DNA of 40,451 nucleotides from Vreelandella andesensis (GCF_003989795.1 NZ_RZHG01000020.1:1-40451), one strand, 5' to 3'. Numbered from the stretch's first letter, positions 15,907 through 27,746 are shown. The notes: generated from the letters alone by a model not told the origin. Program-made: numbers and translations.

Positions 15907-17826
15907 GTGACCTTGTTACGACTCGAACAGCTGCAACTCGCTTACGGCACCCAAGTACTGCTTAACCGCGCCGACCTAACGGTTGAAAAAGGCGAGCGGC
16001 TGGCGCTGGTCGGGCGCAACGGCACCGGTAAATCAACGCTACTGAAATTAGTGTCGGGCGACATTCATGCCGATGACGGCTCTATTTGGCGTGCCCCAGG
16101 CTTAAAAATCGGTGTGCTGTCTCAGGAGTTGCCTGAATCTTCAGGCATGACGATTTTTGATATGGTCGCTCAGGGGCTGCCGGAAGCGGGAGAGCTGCTA
16201 TCCGAATACCAACACCTGATCAATGATCCCGACCCCGATATGAACCGCATGGCCAAGCTGCAAACGCGCATCGAGGCCATTGATGGCTGGTCTTTTCATC
16301 AAAGCATTGACGTTGTGCTCACCCGTCTAGGGTTACCCCCTGACGCTGAAATGAGTGCGCTTTCAGGTGGCTGGCGCCGTCGTGTTGCATTGGCCCGAGC
16401 ATTAGTATCTGAGCCTGATTTATTGCTTCTTGATGAGCCGACCAACCATCTTGACCTAGACACGATTGCTTGGTTGGAAGAGCAACTGCTGGCCTTTAAT
16501 GGCGCGGTATTGCTCATTACCCACGACCGCGCCTTCTTATCTAAGCTGGCCACCACGATTCTTGAGCTAGACCGAGGCAAGCTTGGCCGTTACCCCGGTA
16601 ACTATGCCGAGTATCAAGAGCGCAAGCAGCACGAGCTGGAAGTAGAAGCTCGCGAACATGCGCTTTTCGATAAAAAACTGGCCCAGGAAGAAGTTTGGAT
16701 CCGTCAAGGCGTCAAGGCACGGCGTACCCGCAACGAAGGCCGTGTGCGTGAGCTTGAGCAGATGCGTTTAGAGCGCAGCCAGCGCCGTGAGCGTCAGGGC
16801 ACTGCTAACCTCAACGTCGATAGTGGCGAGCGCACCGGTAAGCGGGTAGTTGAGCTGAAAGGCGTGACACAGCGCTTTGGTACTGATGTCATTCTGCGTG
16901 ATGTGAACCTTGAAGTGATGCGTGGCGACCGAATTGGCTTCCTTGGTCGCAACGGTGCCGGTAAAACAACGCTGCTGAAAATCTTGCTGGGCGAGCTTGC
17001 CCCAACGCAAGGCAGTGTTCAGTTGGGTACCAATTTAAAAGTCGCTTATTTCGATCAGTTACGTGCTGGCTTGGAGCCGGAAAAAACCGTCTACGACAAC
17101 GTCGCCCAAGGCAGCGATCGGGTAACCGTTGGTGGAAAAGATCGCCACGTGATGAGTTACCTTCAGGATTTCCTATTTACACCTGATCGTGTTCGACAGC
17201 CAGTTAAGGCGCTTTCCGGTGGTGAATCTAATCGCCTGTTGTTAGCTAAGCTGTTTACCCAACCTGCCAACGTACTGGTATTGGATGAGCCGACCAACGA
17301 CCTGGACATGGAAACCCTGGAGCTGCTTGAAGAGCTGCTGCTGGACTTTGATGGCACGCTGCTACTGGTCTCTCACGATAGGACGTTTATGGATAACGTC
17401 GTGACCAGCATGCTTGCCTTTGAAGGCGATGGCTGTGTACGTGAATACGTGGGTGGCTACACGGATTGGATACGCCAGGGCGGTAGATTGCCGCCGGCAC
17501 CGTGGGAAGGCGCGGCTCGTCAGAACACTGAGCCTACCAGTGTTGCGGCTGAAATAGCGGCAGAAAAGTCGGCTGCAGAACCTGCCAAAAAAACCGTCAA
17601 GCTCTCTTACAAGGTGCAGCGGGAGCTAGACGCATTACCAGCGGAAATTGAGCGCCTTGAGGGTGAGATCGAGGCGTTAGAGCAAGAGATCGGCAACCCT
17701 TCCTTCTATCAGCAAGAAGCCAGTGCTGTCACTGCTAAATTGCAGGCGTTAGAAAACGTACAGCAATCGCTTGAAACGGCAATGGAGCGTTGGATGGAGC
17801 TTGAAGCGATGGCTAGCGGCGATTAA
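15907..17826 (+). CDS. uup: ABC-F type ATPase Uup
   Basis: A soluble double ATP-binding-cassette protein without membrane parts. Uup affects precise excision of transposons and ribosome function in E. coli. From GTG 15907 it is 639 residues (E. coli Uup 635). The first Walker A is GRNGTGKST near residue 36, with LSGGWRRR and DEPTNHLD. The second set is GRNGAGKTT, LSGGESNR and DEPTNDLD. A charged linker lies between, and the C-terminus ends in a heptad-rich coiled-coil region (about residues 560-639) that is typical of Uup and binds DNA. GTG is chosen because AAGGAGG lies 8 bases upstream; ATG codons at 15865 and 15886 have no such site. A terminator follows directly. Confidence 0.93.
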   Translation: MTLLRLEQLQLAYGTQVLLNRADLTVEKGERLALVGRNGTGKSTLLKLVSGDIHADDGSIWRAPGLKIGVLSQELPESSGMTIFDMVAQGLPEAGELLSEYQHLINDPDPDMNRMAKLQTRIEAIDGWSFHQSIDVVLTRLGLPPDAEMSALSGGWRRRVALARALVSEPDLLLLDEPTNHLDLDTIAWLEEQLLAFNGAVLLITHDRAFLSKLATTILELDRGKLGRYPGNYAEYQERKQHELEVEAREHALFDKKLAQEEVWIRQGVKARRTRNEGRVRELEQMRLERSQRRERQGTANLNVDSGERTGKRVVELKGVTQRFGTDVILRDVNLEVMRGDRIGFLGRNGAGKTTLLKILLGELAPTQGSVQLGTNLKVAYFDQLRAGLEPEKTVYDNVAQGSDRVTVGGKDRHVMSYLQDFLFTPDRVRQPVKALSGGESNRLLLAKLFTQPANVLVLDEPTNDLDMETLELLEELLLDFDGTLLLVSHDRTFMDNVVTSMLAFEGDGCVREYVGGYTDWIRQGGRLPPAPWEGAARQNTEPTSVAAEIAAEKSAAEPAKKTVKLSYKVQRELDALPAEIERLEGEIEALEQEIGNPSFYQQEASAVTAKLQALENVQQSLETAMERWMELEAMASGD

Positions 17827-17844
17827 CACTAGCATCGTATTAGT

Positions 17845-17868
17845 AAAGGCACCCTGTGGGGTGCCTTT
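17845..17868. terminator. Bidirectional terminator between uup and the usp gene
   Basis: AAAGGCACCC (17845-17854) pairs with GGGTGCCTTT (17859-17868) around loop TGTG. The A/T ends give a short T tail on both strands. It lies between the convergent stops of uup and the universal stress gene. Confidence 0.85.
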
Positions 17869-17877
17869 CATTACGGT

Positions 17878-18330
17878 TTATTCGTCGCTCTCTTCGCCTT
17901 TTTTGCCGACCCTAACGGCCAAAACATCACACTGCGCGCCATGCAGTACGCCGGTAGAGGTAGAACCAAGCAGTAGGGCAAAGCCATGACGCCCATGAGA
18001 ACCAACAACGATGAGATCGACGTTGTGTTCATCTGCAAAACGATGAATTTCAGTGTCTGGCATGCCGACCACGACATGTTGATCTGCCGGTTCGACATGA
18101 GGGGCGGCAATCTCAGCTAGTCGTGTTTTTGCGTGATCATCCAGCTGGTCTTGAATGCTAGTGAGATCCATTGGAATATCGCCGCCGTAAGCGAAGCCCA
18201 ATGGTTCGAGAGTATGCATAATAGAAATTTTGGCATCGTTGTTGCGTTCAGCAATCGCGACTGCGCGCTCTAAGATTTTATGAGAATCTTTGGTTAAATC
18301 AACGGCTACTAATATGTGGTGATAGCTCAT
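17878..18330 (-). CDS. Universal stress protein, UspA family
   Basis: A 150-residue single-domain Usp protein. The N-terminus HHILVAVDLTKDSHKILERA gives the first strand with the conserved Asp, and the glycine loop near the C-terminus is VVGSHGRHGFALLLGSTS followed by CDVLAVRV. The loop is of the GSHGRHG type common in Pseudomonas and Halomonas UspA proteins. Such proteins rise under starvation, stress or salt and form dimers; the precise job is unclear. The start ATG has GGAG within range upstream (ATAAGCC context on the opposite strand). It converges with uup at a shared terminator. Confidence 0.92.
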   Translation of the reverse strand: MSYHHILVAVDLTKDSHKILERAVAIAERNNDAKISIMHTLEPLGFAYGGDIPMDLTSIQDQLDDHAKTRLAEIAAPHVEPADQHVVVGMPDTEIHRFADEHNVDLIVVGSHGRHGFALLLGSTSTGVLHGAQCDVLAVRVGKKGEESDE

Positions 18331-18652
18331 GGCTTATCTCCTTAGTGAAGATTAACGAAGAAAACGCCTCGTTAGATGACCTTTACTTTAGGCTGCAAGC
18401 GCAATCTTAACAACGATCTATGTCATGCTTTTTTAAGTTACACCCATTTTGATGGATCGTACTTTTGGCTGGTTTTCAGGTCTCACATTTACCATTAGCA
18501 CGTACATCCGTTATTCACAGCTAGTGCTTACGACTAGTGCTTACAGCCAGTGCCCGTATCCGGTGCCTTTACTCAGCACTTATTCAGTACTTATATCCAG
18601 TACTTATATCCAGTACTTATATCCAGTTCTTAAAGTCAGGAGAAGCGTTTAG
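18331..18652. other. Long intergenic region between the usp gene and the 18653 gene
   Basis: This 322-base gap separates two divergent genes and should contain both promoters. The first 180 bases hold no structure that I can defend. The last 135 bases are dominated by the 13-bp tandem repeat array (18518-18632), followed by AGGAGA, the ribosome site of the gene at 18653. Confidence 0.6.
18518..18632 (+). repeat. 13-bp tandem repeat array upstream of the 18653 gene
   Basis: Nine head-to-tail units start at 18518, 18531, 18544, 18557, 18570, 18583, 18594, 18607 and 18620. All are 13 bp except the sixth (11 bp). The last three are TATCCAGTACTTA twice and TATCCAGTTCTTA; older-looking upstream copies such as CAGCTAGTGCTTA and CGACTAGTGCTTA diverge. 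The gradient suggests recent expansion at the gene-proximal end. The array stops 20 bases before the ATG, leaving the Shine-Dalgarno outside. Confidence 0.93.
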
Positions 18653-19192
18653 ATGGAATGGTTAATTATTGTTTTCATTTTGATGTTTGTTATTGCGCCG
18701 GTGATGTGGCTTAAGCCTAGTCCCAAGCAAAAGCGCCAAATGGCGCTGCGTTCGAGTGCCAAAAAACAAGGGGTAACCATCAAGATAGAAAAACCGCCTC
18801 TGCATCATTTCCGAGGCACGATGCCCGCTTATCGTTGGTATTTTCCCCAGCAAGCGCCAGGGCCGGATTTTGTGTTGGTGCGTGAATCGAACGCAAGCGA
18901 GGCGCTGGAGCTTTATCATGCAGGATGGCGCTGGCGTATTGCGCCTTTGCGGCCATTGCCAGAAACAGCATGCGCTTCTTTGAAAACCCTGCTAGAGCGC
19001 CTTCCACAAGATGCCTTGGTGATTGAGTCAAATTCTACTGCGTTGACCCTATGGTGGTGGGAGTCACAAACTGCCGAGCGCTTCTCTACCTATGAAGAAG
19101 ATTTTCGGACATTAAAAGAAGCGCTTAGCGGGTTGTCAGACCGCCCTACTGCAAAGCCGCTAACTGGGTCCAGTGAAACAGCAGGGCATTAG
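18653..19192 (+). CDS. Membrane-anchored protein of unknown function
   Basis: A 179-residue protein with one N-terminal membrane helix (about residues 3-20, LIIVFILMFVIAPVMWL) followed at once by a basic stretch (KPSPKQKRQ), so the rest is most likely cytoplasmic. The soluble part contains AYRWYFPQQAPGPDF and WRWRIAPLRPLP. Similar single-helix proteins occur in related genomes, but I know of no function. AGGAGA lies 9 bases upstream of the ATG. Directly ahead of that is the 13-bp repeat array. It converges with the MarR gene, 8 bases from its stop, with no terminator visible between. Confidence 0.8.
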   Translation: MEWLIIVFILMFVIAPVMWLKPSPKQKRQMALRSSAKKQGVTIKIEKPPLHHFRGTMPAYRWYFPQQAPGPDFVLVRESNASEALELYHAGWRWRIAPLRPLPETACASLKTLLERLPQDALVIESNSTALTLWWWESQTAERFSTYEEDFRTLKEALSGLSDRPTAKPLTGSSETAGH

Positions 19193-19200
19193 AAGGACGT

Positions 19201-19653
19201 TTACGCCGAGGGGCCGTCTTGGTCTTTTGACTGAATCGCCATGCCGTTGGATTCTATTAGCGCCAACCACTTATCTAACTGTTCTAAGTCACTCTCAGTT
19301 AAGCCAGCCAGCATCTCTTTGCGTGCTACCTGAACGACGCTATCGATTTGTTCAAGAAGTGGCATTGCCGCCGGCGTTAGGTAGAGCCTTTTGCTGCGGC
19401 GATCATTATCGCAGGCCCGCCGCTCAACCAGTCCTTGCGCCTCAAGCTGTCCAAGGGTTCTTACTAACGAAGGCGCTTCTACGCCAATCGCCCTTGCCAA
19501 ATCGCACTGTGGGTTACCTTCACCTAACTTCCATAGATGGTACAGCGTCACCCAGCGCGTTTGTGTTAACCCTAAGGGGGCAAGTCTTCGGTCAAGAATA
19601 GAGCGCCATAGGTGGGGCAGGCGTGCAATGCGAAAACCAATTGTTGAAGCCAT
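19201..19653 (-). CDS. MarR family regulator, SlyA-like
   Basis: A 150-residue winged-helix repressor/activator. The N-terminal FRIARLPHLWRSILDRRLAPLGLTQTRW is the SlyA/MarR dimer entry. The DNA-binding helix is in CDLARAIGVEAPSLVRTLGQLEAQGLVERR, followed by the wing DNDRRSKRLYLT. The ligand and targets are unknown. The start ATG has no clear Shine-Dalgarno. It lies 71 bases downstream of the DUF5924 gene on the same strand and could be transcribed with it. Confidence 0.9.
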   Translation of the reverse strand: MASTIGFRIARLPHLWRSILDRRLAPLGLTQTRWVTLYHLWKLGEGNPQCDLARAIGVEAPSLVRTLGQLEAQGLVERRACDNDRRSKRLYLTPAAMPLLEQIDSVVQVARKEMLAGLTESDLEQLDKWLALIESNGMAIQSKDQDGPSA

Positions 19654-19724
19654 AGTAAACAGCTACCGAAAAATGTAAGTAGGCGAATTGTCATAACCTG
19701 CGCCGCTGAATGCAAGGCGTTATG

Positions 19725-20882
19725 TTATTCGTCCGTTGATGAATCGTTTTCAGAACGGCTGTTTCCAGGTATGAAACGGCGCAAGTTTAGGCCGCTCAAG
19801 CCACTTGGCTGGATCTTGCTATCGGCTACCGTAGCTTGTCCCAGATCTTCCGAAACAGTAAACCGGATCAGGCCCAACCGCTGCCCGCTATCCGTCATAA
19901 TGTCGATACGCCACTCTCCCGACGGTGCTTCAGGAAAATTCTGCTTATGGCTCCACGCCCGATAGCCTTGTTCTCGTCCACCGTTGATAGCAAGCTCGAC
20001 TTCGTCTAACAACTCACCGTTGTGATGCCATACATGATGAATTGTCTCGCTTAATCCACGCGGTGCTCGAATGGCGGTATAGACGTAAAGGCCATTGGAT
20101 CGGATTGCATCTGGCGTGAGTGCCATTGTCCCCTGAGGCGTGCGGCTTTGAATATCAAGAGACGGAGAAAGAGCGCTGTTGGTCATCCATAAACTGGCCG
20201 GAGGCACCCATATTTTGCCGAGCCAAGCCGCGTACGCCAGTACCATAGCGAGGGCAAAAAAAGCGCACCATCGAGCTAATGAGCGTTTTTTTAGCAAGTG
20301 CCAAAAACTGAGCAGCGCAACCACTATGGTAATTACCAGCGCAAGGATCAAGCTTTGGCCAGTCGTCAGTTTTAGCATGATAGGCAGAATTACCAATACC
20401 ACTAAAAAGACACACTGGGCATGAAAAATAAAATAGAGGCCACGCCAGCGCTCGGCGAGTTTGTAATAGAGGGGATCGATGATTGACAGTATTGCCATTG
20501 CTATCACTAACAGTGCAAATAGCGTTTGCCCGCTGTTCCACACAGTTGTCACCAGGATAAACGGCAGCGTGAAGAACAGGGTTTCCTGGTGAATCATTTG
20601 GGCAATAAAAGTGGTGACAGTGCGTGGCAATGTAGGATGGCCGCGTTTAGTAAGCCAGCGCCCCAGAAGTCTCTCAGTGAGAAGTAAAAGCCAAGCAAAG
20701 AGAAGCCCCAGCGCTAACACGGCCCCCAGCCACTGCTGGCGATCCACTAGGAAAAAACTACCCAGCCCTGCACCAAATGCAATAGGTGGCCACAGCCAAC
20801 TCCAAGGTTTTAGTCGCTCGACAGTGCGTTCAGCCCGCGTTTGTAATGCCGTGATACGAGTGGGAGTAAGTACGCTAGCCAT
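19725..20882 (-). CDS. DUF5924 membrane protein with C-terminal DUF2914-like domain
   Basis: A 385-residue inner-membrane protein. The first 230 residues hold about six or seven hydrophobic segments (for example WLWPPIAFGAGLGSFFLV and WLGAVLALGLLFAWLLLL). After them comes a soluble, probably periplasmic, domain with YVYTAIRAPRGLSETIHHVW and a strand-rich continuation ending in GLIRFTV, the DUF2914-like pattern. The C-terminal tail (SRSENDSSTDE) is acidic and disordered. No function is known to me. The ATG at 20882 has no clear ribosome site. It is divergent from fadB. Confidence 0.8.
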   Translation of the reverse strand: MASVLTPTRITALQTRAERTVERLKPWSWLWPPIAFGAGLGSFFLVDRQQWLGAVLALGLLFAWLLLLTERLLGRWLTKRGHPTLPRTVTTFIAQMIHQETLFFTLPFILVTTVWNSGQTLFALLVIAMAILSIIDPLYYKLAERWRGLYFIFHAQCVFLVVLVILPIMLKLTTGQSLILALVITIVVALLSFWHLLKKRSLARWCAFFALAMVLAYAAWLGKIWVPPASLWMTNSALSPSLDIQSRTPQGTMALTPDAIRSNGLYVYTAIRAPRGLSETIHHVWHHNGELLDEVELAINGGREQGYRAWSHKQNFPEAPSGEWRIDIMTDSGQRLGLIRFTVSEDLGQATVADSKIQPSGLSGLNLRRFIPGNSRSENDSSTDE

Positions 20883-21153
20883 GGCGATGTTGGCTCATAA
20901 AAGAAAGCAGCATGATCGTTGGATTAATCGAGAAAGTCGATGTGTTGCTCATTATGTCTATTAAAAGCGCAAAAAATGTGGGCCTGTTGTAAGTTAATTT
21001 GTGTAAGTGCTCTTGAGAGATAAGCGCATTAGCCAAAAGTCAGGGCTTGACGTTCCTCACTATCTCAACCAAGCTTACGCAATCAAACGACCGTATGAAA
21101 TGCGTGGCGGGTCCGATAAAAGGTACCAGCCCGAACTTGTGGAGAGAGCGCGA

Positions 21154-24530
<3,377 letters not shown>

Positions 24531-24547
24531 GCATATCGCTTACTTAC

Positions 24548-24577
24548 AAAACGGCACCCCTTGCGGTGCCGTTTTTT
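24548..24577 (+). terminator. Rho-independent terminator of fadBA
   Basis: ACGGCACC (24551-24558) pairs with GGTGCCGT (24565-24572) around a 6-base loop. It is flanked by AAA before and six T after (24572-24577). It lies 17 bases after the fadA stop. Confidence 0.93.
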
Positions 24578-24589
24578 ATTGCAGTGCTG

Positions 24590-25678
24590 CTAGCTGGTTT
24601 GAAACGCAGTACGATGAAAGTCAGCTGCCGCTTGGACTTCCGCGATGCCGCAGCTATCAGGTACCGGGACGGTATTTCCAGCCAGTACAGCCAGCACCGC
24701 TCGGGTGCCGTTGGCCAGCGACTCCAGGTTATAGCCGCCTTCTAAAACGAAGACTAAGCGGTCTTGGCAGTGCTGTTCAGCCAACTGTTGCAAGAACCCT
24801 GTTAGTGCACCAAAGCCATCGTAAGACACATTGAGCGCTAAATCATGCCAGTGTGGGTCAAAGCCAGCCGAGACTAAAATAATATCCGGCTTAAACCATG
24901 CAGCGGCTGGCGCTAGAATATCGCGAAAGGCTTTCAAAAATGCTTCATCGCCTGCACCAGCAGGTAGCGGGACATTAATTGTGGTGCCTTCAGCTAAGCC
25001 GGCACCGACCTCTGCGAGATGACCTGAGCCAGGGTAGAAAGGCGCAGCGCGGTGAATATCAAAAAACATGACATCGGGTTCTGCCCAAAAAATATCCTGG
25101 GTGCCGTTGCCATGGTGGGCGTCCCAGTCGACGATGAGCACACGTTCACAACCCAGTGCGCTGCGCGCATGAGCCGCTGCAACCGCGACATTATTAAATA
25201 AGCAAAAACCTCGTGCGCGAACAGGTTCCGCGTGGTGCCCAGGTGGGCGTACCAGCGCAAACGCGCTTTTCGCACGTTTTTCCATCACTGCTTCGACTGC
25301 CGCAATCGCCGTGCCTGCAGCGACTTCAGCCGCGTCAATGCTGCCTGGTGAGACTGCCGTGGTATCCACGTCCAGCCAGGCATTTTTTCCACGCAAACTA
25401 AAAATATCGTTAAGATAAGAGGTGGTGTGCACCCTGGCTAATTGTTCAAACGTGGCCGCTTTGCCTCCTTCGATGTGAAGGTCTGCAATCGGTGCTTTTT
25501 CAAGCAGATGTTGAATAGCTTGTAACCGGCCAGGATGTTCAGGGTATTTCCATGGCACCGGGAGTCCTGATAGCAGTTGACGAATTCGTTTATCGATTCG
25601 ATCGGGCAAAAAATCAGAGTCGATATTGGGCTCATGAGCGAGTACACGATCATCGTAGAAGGCAATGACGTTATGCAT
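24590..25678 (-). CDS. Histone deacetylase family (class II-like) amidohydrolase
   Basis: Zinc-dependent deacetylase of the HDAC/acetylpolyamine amidohydrolase fold; bacterial members act on acetylated polyamines or other acetylated small molecules or proteins. The 362-residue product holds the active-site pair His148-His149 in RPPGHHAE, zinc ligands Asp186 and His188 in DWDAHHGNGTQ and Asp274 in SAGFDPHWHD, and LEGGYN. The ATG at 25678 has AGGTGA 5 bases upstream; a GTG at 25687 does not. A short inverted repeat (25711-25719 with 25743-25751) lies 33 bases upstream and might be an operator. The substrate cannot be read from sequence. Confidence 0.92.
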   Translation of the reverse strand: MHNVIAFYDDRVLAHEPNIDSDFLPDRIDKRIRQLLSGLPVPWKYPEHPGRLQAIQHLLEKAPIADLHIEGGKAATFEQLARVHTTSYLNDIFSLRGKNAWLDVDTTAVSPGSIDAAEVAAGTAIAAVEAVMEKRAKSAFALVRPPGHHAEPVRARGFCLFNNVAVAAAHARSALGCERVLIVDWDAHHGNGTQDIFWAEPDVMFFDIHRAAPFYPGSGHLAEVGAGLAEGTTINVPLPAGAGDEAFLKAFRDILAPAAAWFKPDIILVSAGFDPHWHDLALNVSYDGFGALTGFLQQLAEQHCQDRLVFVLEGGYNLESLANGTRAVLAVLAGNTVPVPDSCGIAEVQAAADFHRTAFQTS

Positions 25679-25710
25679 AAAGGTCACCTATATACGTGCG
25701 TTAAGTATCT

Positions 25711-25751
25711 GCAATAGAAGCGAGGAGTGGCTTGTCGTGACTTTCTATTGC
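25711..25751. promoter_or_regulatory. Inverted repeat upstream of the HDAC-like gene
   Basis: GCAATAGAA (25711-25719) and TTCTATTGC (25743-25751) are perfect inverted copies 23 bases apart, in the region expected to hold the promoter of the HDAC-like gene. It could be an operator or a hairpin in the leader. No regulator is known to fit. Confidence 0.3.
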
Positions 25752-25798
25752 GCTGTGGGCACGAAATGCTTACTAACAGTAAGGCAGGCTAGGCGGGG

Positions 25799-26260
25799 TT
25801 ATACAATGCCACATTCAATACTAAGCGCTAAGGTTAAGCTGAGTTCTTCTACCTGATCGGCAAATGAATCCTGCCACTCGCCGCGTAAGGTGAGTGGTTC
25901 CTGCACCCAGCGCCAGCGTAACCCTGTGACAATGCTTTCTACTGCGCGGCGTGTGCCGGTGCCATCTGTGCCCGCACGAATATAAAGCGCGCATGGAAGA
26001 CCTTGTTTTTCTTCAAGTATTCTGTAATAGCTGCGATCAAAAAAATCCTTAAGTGCGCCGCTCATGTAACCCAGGTTTTCTGTCGTGCCTAACAAGATGC
26101 CATCGCAGGCGCGGATGTCATCAGGTCCAGCCTCAAAAGGCGTTTTTACTGTGCAGGTAACCTGCTCGACAATGTCTTGGCTCGCGCCCCGCTGAGCAGC
26201 ATCACGCAGCGTACAGGTGTTAATTGATGGCGCATGGGCAACGATTAAGAGATGTTTCAT
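25799..26260 (-). CDS. Flavodoxin-like NAD(P)H-dependent oxidoreductase
   Basis: A 153-residue flavodoxin-fold protein. The N-terminus KHLLIVAHAPSINTCTLRDAA gives the phosphate-binding loop region, and the second FMN loop is ILLGTTENLGYMSGALKDFFDRSYY. No other domain is attached, so it is a small FMN reductase of unknown partner. ATG 26260 is preferred, with GAGGG 7 bases upstream; a longer frame reaches 26302 without a ribosome site. It is divergent from the DCC-family gene, with 81 bases between starts. Confidence 0.87.
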   Translation of the reverse strand: MKHLLIVAHAPSINTCTLRDAAQRGASQDIVEQVTCTVKTPFEAGPDDIRACDGILLGTTENLGYMSGALKDFFDRSYYRILEEKQGLPCALYIRAGTDGTGTRRAVESIVTGLRWRWVQEPLTLRGEWQDSFADQVEELSLTLALSIECGIV

Positions 26261-26341
26261 TGTAGCGCCCTCGTTAGATGGAAGTTTGCGTGGAAAGCGC
26301 AAAGTGTCAAACTGCTAAGTACGACCACAGTGAGAGCTTAT

Positions 26342-26716
26342 ATGTCTGATAACGCCTCTATCAATGTTTTCTATGACGCCGTTTGCCCAGGCTGTCGCAA
26401 AGATCGTCGTCTTTTTGAGCGCTTAGCTGGCAAGCATGGTGATGGGATTAACTGGTGTGATGTTTCTGAGCATCAGCAGCAGTTGCATAAAAAAGGGGTG
26501 GCACCGGAAGCCGCTTTACGCTCGCTGCATATCGAAAAAGACGATGGCACCATTATCGAAGGCATCGACGCTTACCGTTTATTGATGATGCGTATTCCAT
26601 GGTTTATGCCAATCGCATGGCTCATTGGCCTACCAGGGATCAAAAACGCGTTACGCTGGTATTATGATCGTTGGGTAGAAAAGCGCCTAAAGCGGGAAGG
26701 GCGTTGGTCTGAATAG
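26342..26716 (+). CDS. DCC family thiol-disulfide oxidoreductase-like protein (DUF393)
   Basis: A 125-residue protein with the motif FYDAVCPGCRKD (DxxCPxC) near the N-terminus, which defines the DCC/DUF393 group, a thioredoxin-like fold. IEGIDAYRLL and the WLIGLPGIKNALRWYYDRW segment follow the usual pattern. The group is thought to exchange thiols and disulfides, but partners are unknown. Upstream frame to 26252 runs through the opposing gene start, so the ATG at 26342 is chosen. Its Shine-Dalgarno is weak (GAGAG). Confidence 0.88.
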   Translation: MSDNASINVFYDAVCPGCRKDRRLFERLAGKHGDGINWCDVSEHQQQLHKKGVAPEAALRSLHIEKDDGTIIEGIDAYRLLMMRIPWFMPIAWLIGLPGIKNALRWYYDRWVEKRLKREGRWSE

Positions 26717-26754
26717 GTAGGGATAGTGAAGAAGACAATAATTTTTGAGGTTCG

Positions 26755-26955
26755 ATGCCGCCAGAAGGTAATGGTAGCCACCTTTACTATTACTGGGTGT
26801 TAGCGTTGGATCACCAAACGTCGCTACCTGAAAGGTTGACGTTTACTGAGCTGCTCAATGAAATTGAACCACACCTACTGGGTATGAACCGATTAGTCCT
26901 CCTGGATATTTTGGACAACCCGTGTAGACCCTGTCGCTCTCTAGGTCCTGTGTAA
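26755..26955 (+). CDS. Possible small protein of 66 residues, unknown
   Basis: I do not recognise this protein. It starts with ATG, has GAGG 4 bases upstream, and ends 38 bases before a strong terminator, so it could be a real gene downstream of the DCC gene. Composition looks protein-like, with an amphipathic stretch LTFTELLNEIEPHLLGMNRL, and it carries CRPC near the end. No ribosome-site or codon test can be run here, and it could equally be a gene remnant. Confidence 0.4.
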   Translation: MPPEGNGSHLYYYWVLALDHQTSLPERLTFTELLNEIEPHLLGMNRLVLLDILDNPCRPCRSLGPV

Positions 26956-26993
26956 TAATTTGTTGTGATGACGCTCCCATGATCGGTTTTCTC

Positions 26994-27024
26994 AAAAGCC
27001 TGCGAAAATCTTCGCAGGCTTTTT
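26994..27024 (+). terminator. Rho-independent terminator downstream of the DCC gene
   Basis: AAAAGCCTGCGAA (26994-27006) pairs with TTCGCAGGCTTTT (27011-27023) around AATC, a 13-bp stem with a T run at 27020-27024. The symmetric A/T ends could also terminate in the opposite direction. Confidence 0.92.
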
Positions 27025-27050
27025 CGCGTTTTGCCCATCGACAGGTTTTT

Positions 27051-27070
27051 AAATGATAATGATTGTTGTT
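27051..27070 (+). promoter_or_regulatory. Fur-like site upstream of the suf operon
   Basis: AAATGATAATGATTGTTGTT contains GATAATGAT, matching the left half of the Fur consensus (GATAATGATAATCATTATC). The right half is degraded. Iron control of suf operons by Fur is well known in other bacteria. It lies about 160 bases ahead of the regulator gene. Confidence 0.45.
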
Positions 27071-27103
27071 TTTGTTGCTATCAGAGTCGAACGTGCTGTT
27101 ATT

Positions 27104-27131
27104 TTGCACAAATTGATAACGATTTTGTTAT
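27104..27131 (+). promoter_or_regulatory. Candidate suf promoter with overlapping palindrome
   Basis: TTGCAC (27104-27109), a 16-base spacer and TGTTAT (27126-27131) form a plausible sigma70 promoter. A palindrome, ATAAC (27116-27120) with GTTAT (27127-27131) around GATTTT, overlaps the spacer and -10, a natural place for repression by Fur or by the Rrf2 regulator encoded next. Confidence 0.4.
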
Positions 27132-27213
27132 AGGGCTTCACAACAAATTTATACAGGACTAAAATGGTACCCATTAGGTGGTAAGCAAACCGCCACGGTT
27201 AACAGGAGTTAAC

Positions 27214-27672
27214 ATGCTCAAGCTTTCTCGGCTGACAGATTATGCCGCTGTGGTGATGGCGCAAATTGCTCGTCATCCACAGGCGTCTCATGCAGCGGCT
27301 GATTTAGCAGAAGCAGTGCAGCTGCCGCATCCTACTGTCAGCAAGACACTAAAAATGCTGGTGAAAGCAGGGCTGCTGGAGTCACAGCGTGGTGTCCAAG
27401 GTGGGTATCGTCTGGCTCGGCCAGCCTCACACATCACCGCAGCCGATATTATTGCCGCTATCGAAGGGCCGGTGGCGATGACTGAATGCAGCCAAGCTGA
27501 AGGCGAATGTGACTTGGTAGCCACTTGTGGCGTAGCCGATAACTGGCAGCGCGTATCGCTGGCGATTCGTACGCTACTTGAAAGCGTCACGCTGGCGCAC
27601 TTGGCCGACACGACACCCATAAAGCTACCCGTACAATTACCGATTCAAAGCATTAGCCTGGCGACCGCTTAG
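27214..27672 (+). CDS. Rrf2 family regulator of the SUF Fe-S assembly operon
   Basis: A 152-residue winged-helix regulator of the IscR/Rrf2 group, likely controlling the operon it heads. The N-terminus [19 protein letters not shown] and [29 protein letters not shown] form the helix-turn-helix, and GGYRLARP is the wing. Three cysteines sit at 92, 99 and 105 (spacing x6 and x5), where IscR binds its cluster with spacing x5 and x5; this makes Fe-S sensing likely. ATG 27214 has AGGAG 5 bases upstream; an in-frame ATG at 27178 does not. Confidence 0.92.
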   Translation: MLKLSRLTDYAAVVMAQIARHPQASHAAADLAEAVQLPHPTVSKTLKMLVKAGLLESQRGVQGGYRLARPASHITAADIIAAIEGPVAMTECSQAEGECDLVATCGVADNWQRVSLAIRTLLESVTLAHLADTTPIKLPVQLPIQSISLATA

Positions 27673-27746
27673 GCAGTGCTACAGATAATTTTATCCCTAT
27701 TGACGGCGAGCTAACCTCGCCACCCAACTGCCCGGAGGGTATCACC

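Noticed and set aside
18449..18652. A reading frame across the 13-bp repeats before the 18653 gene
   Set aside because: It encodes Tyr/Ser-rich repeat translation only, has no ribosome site, and the unit length breaks frame between copies.
21007..21153. N-terminal extension of FadB from an upstream in-frame start
   Set aside because: The 49 extra codons do not resemble FadB, and the ATG at 21154 has a ribosome site and gives the family length.
26811..27109. Minus-strand frames across the gap before the suf operon
   Set aside because: They run through the terminator hairpin and the Fur-like site, so coding is unlikely.
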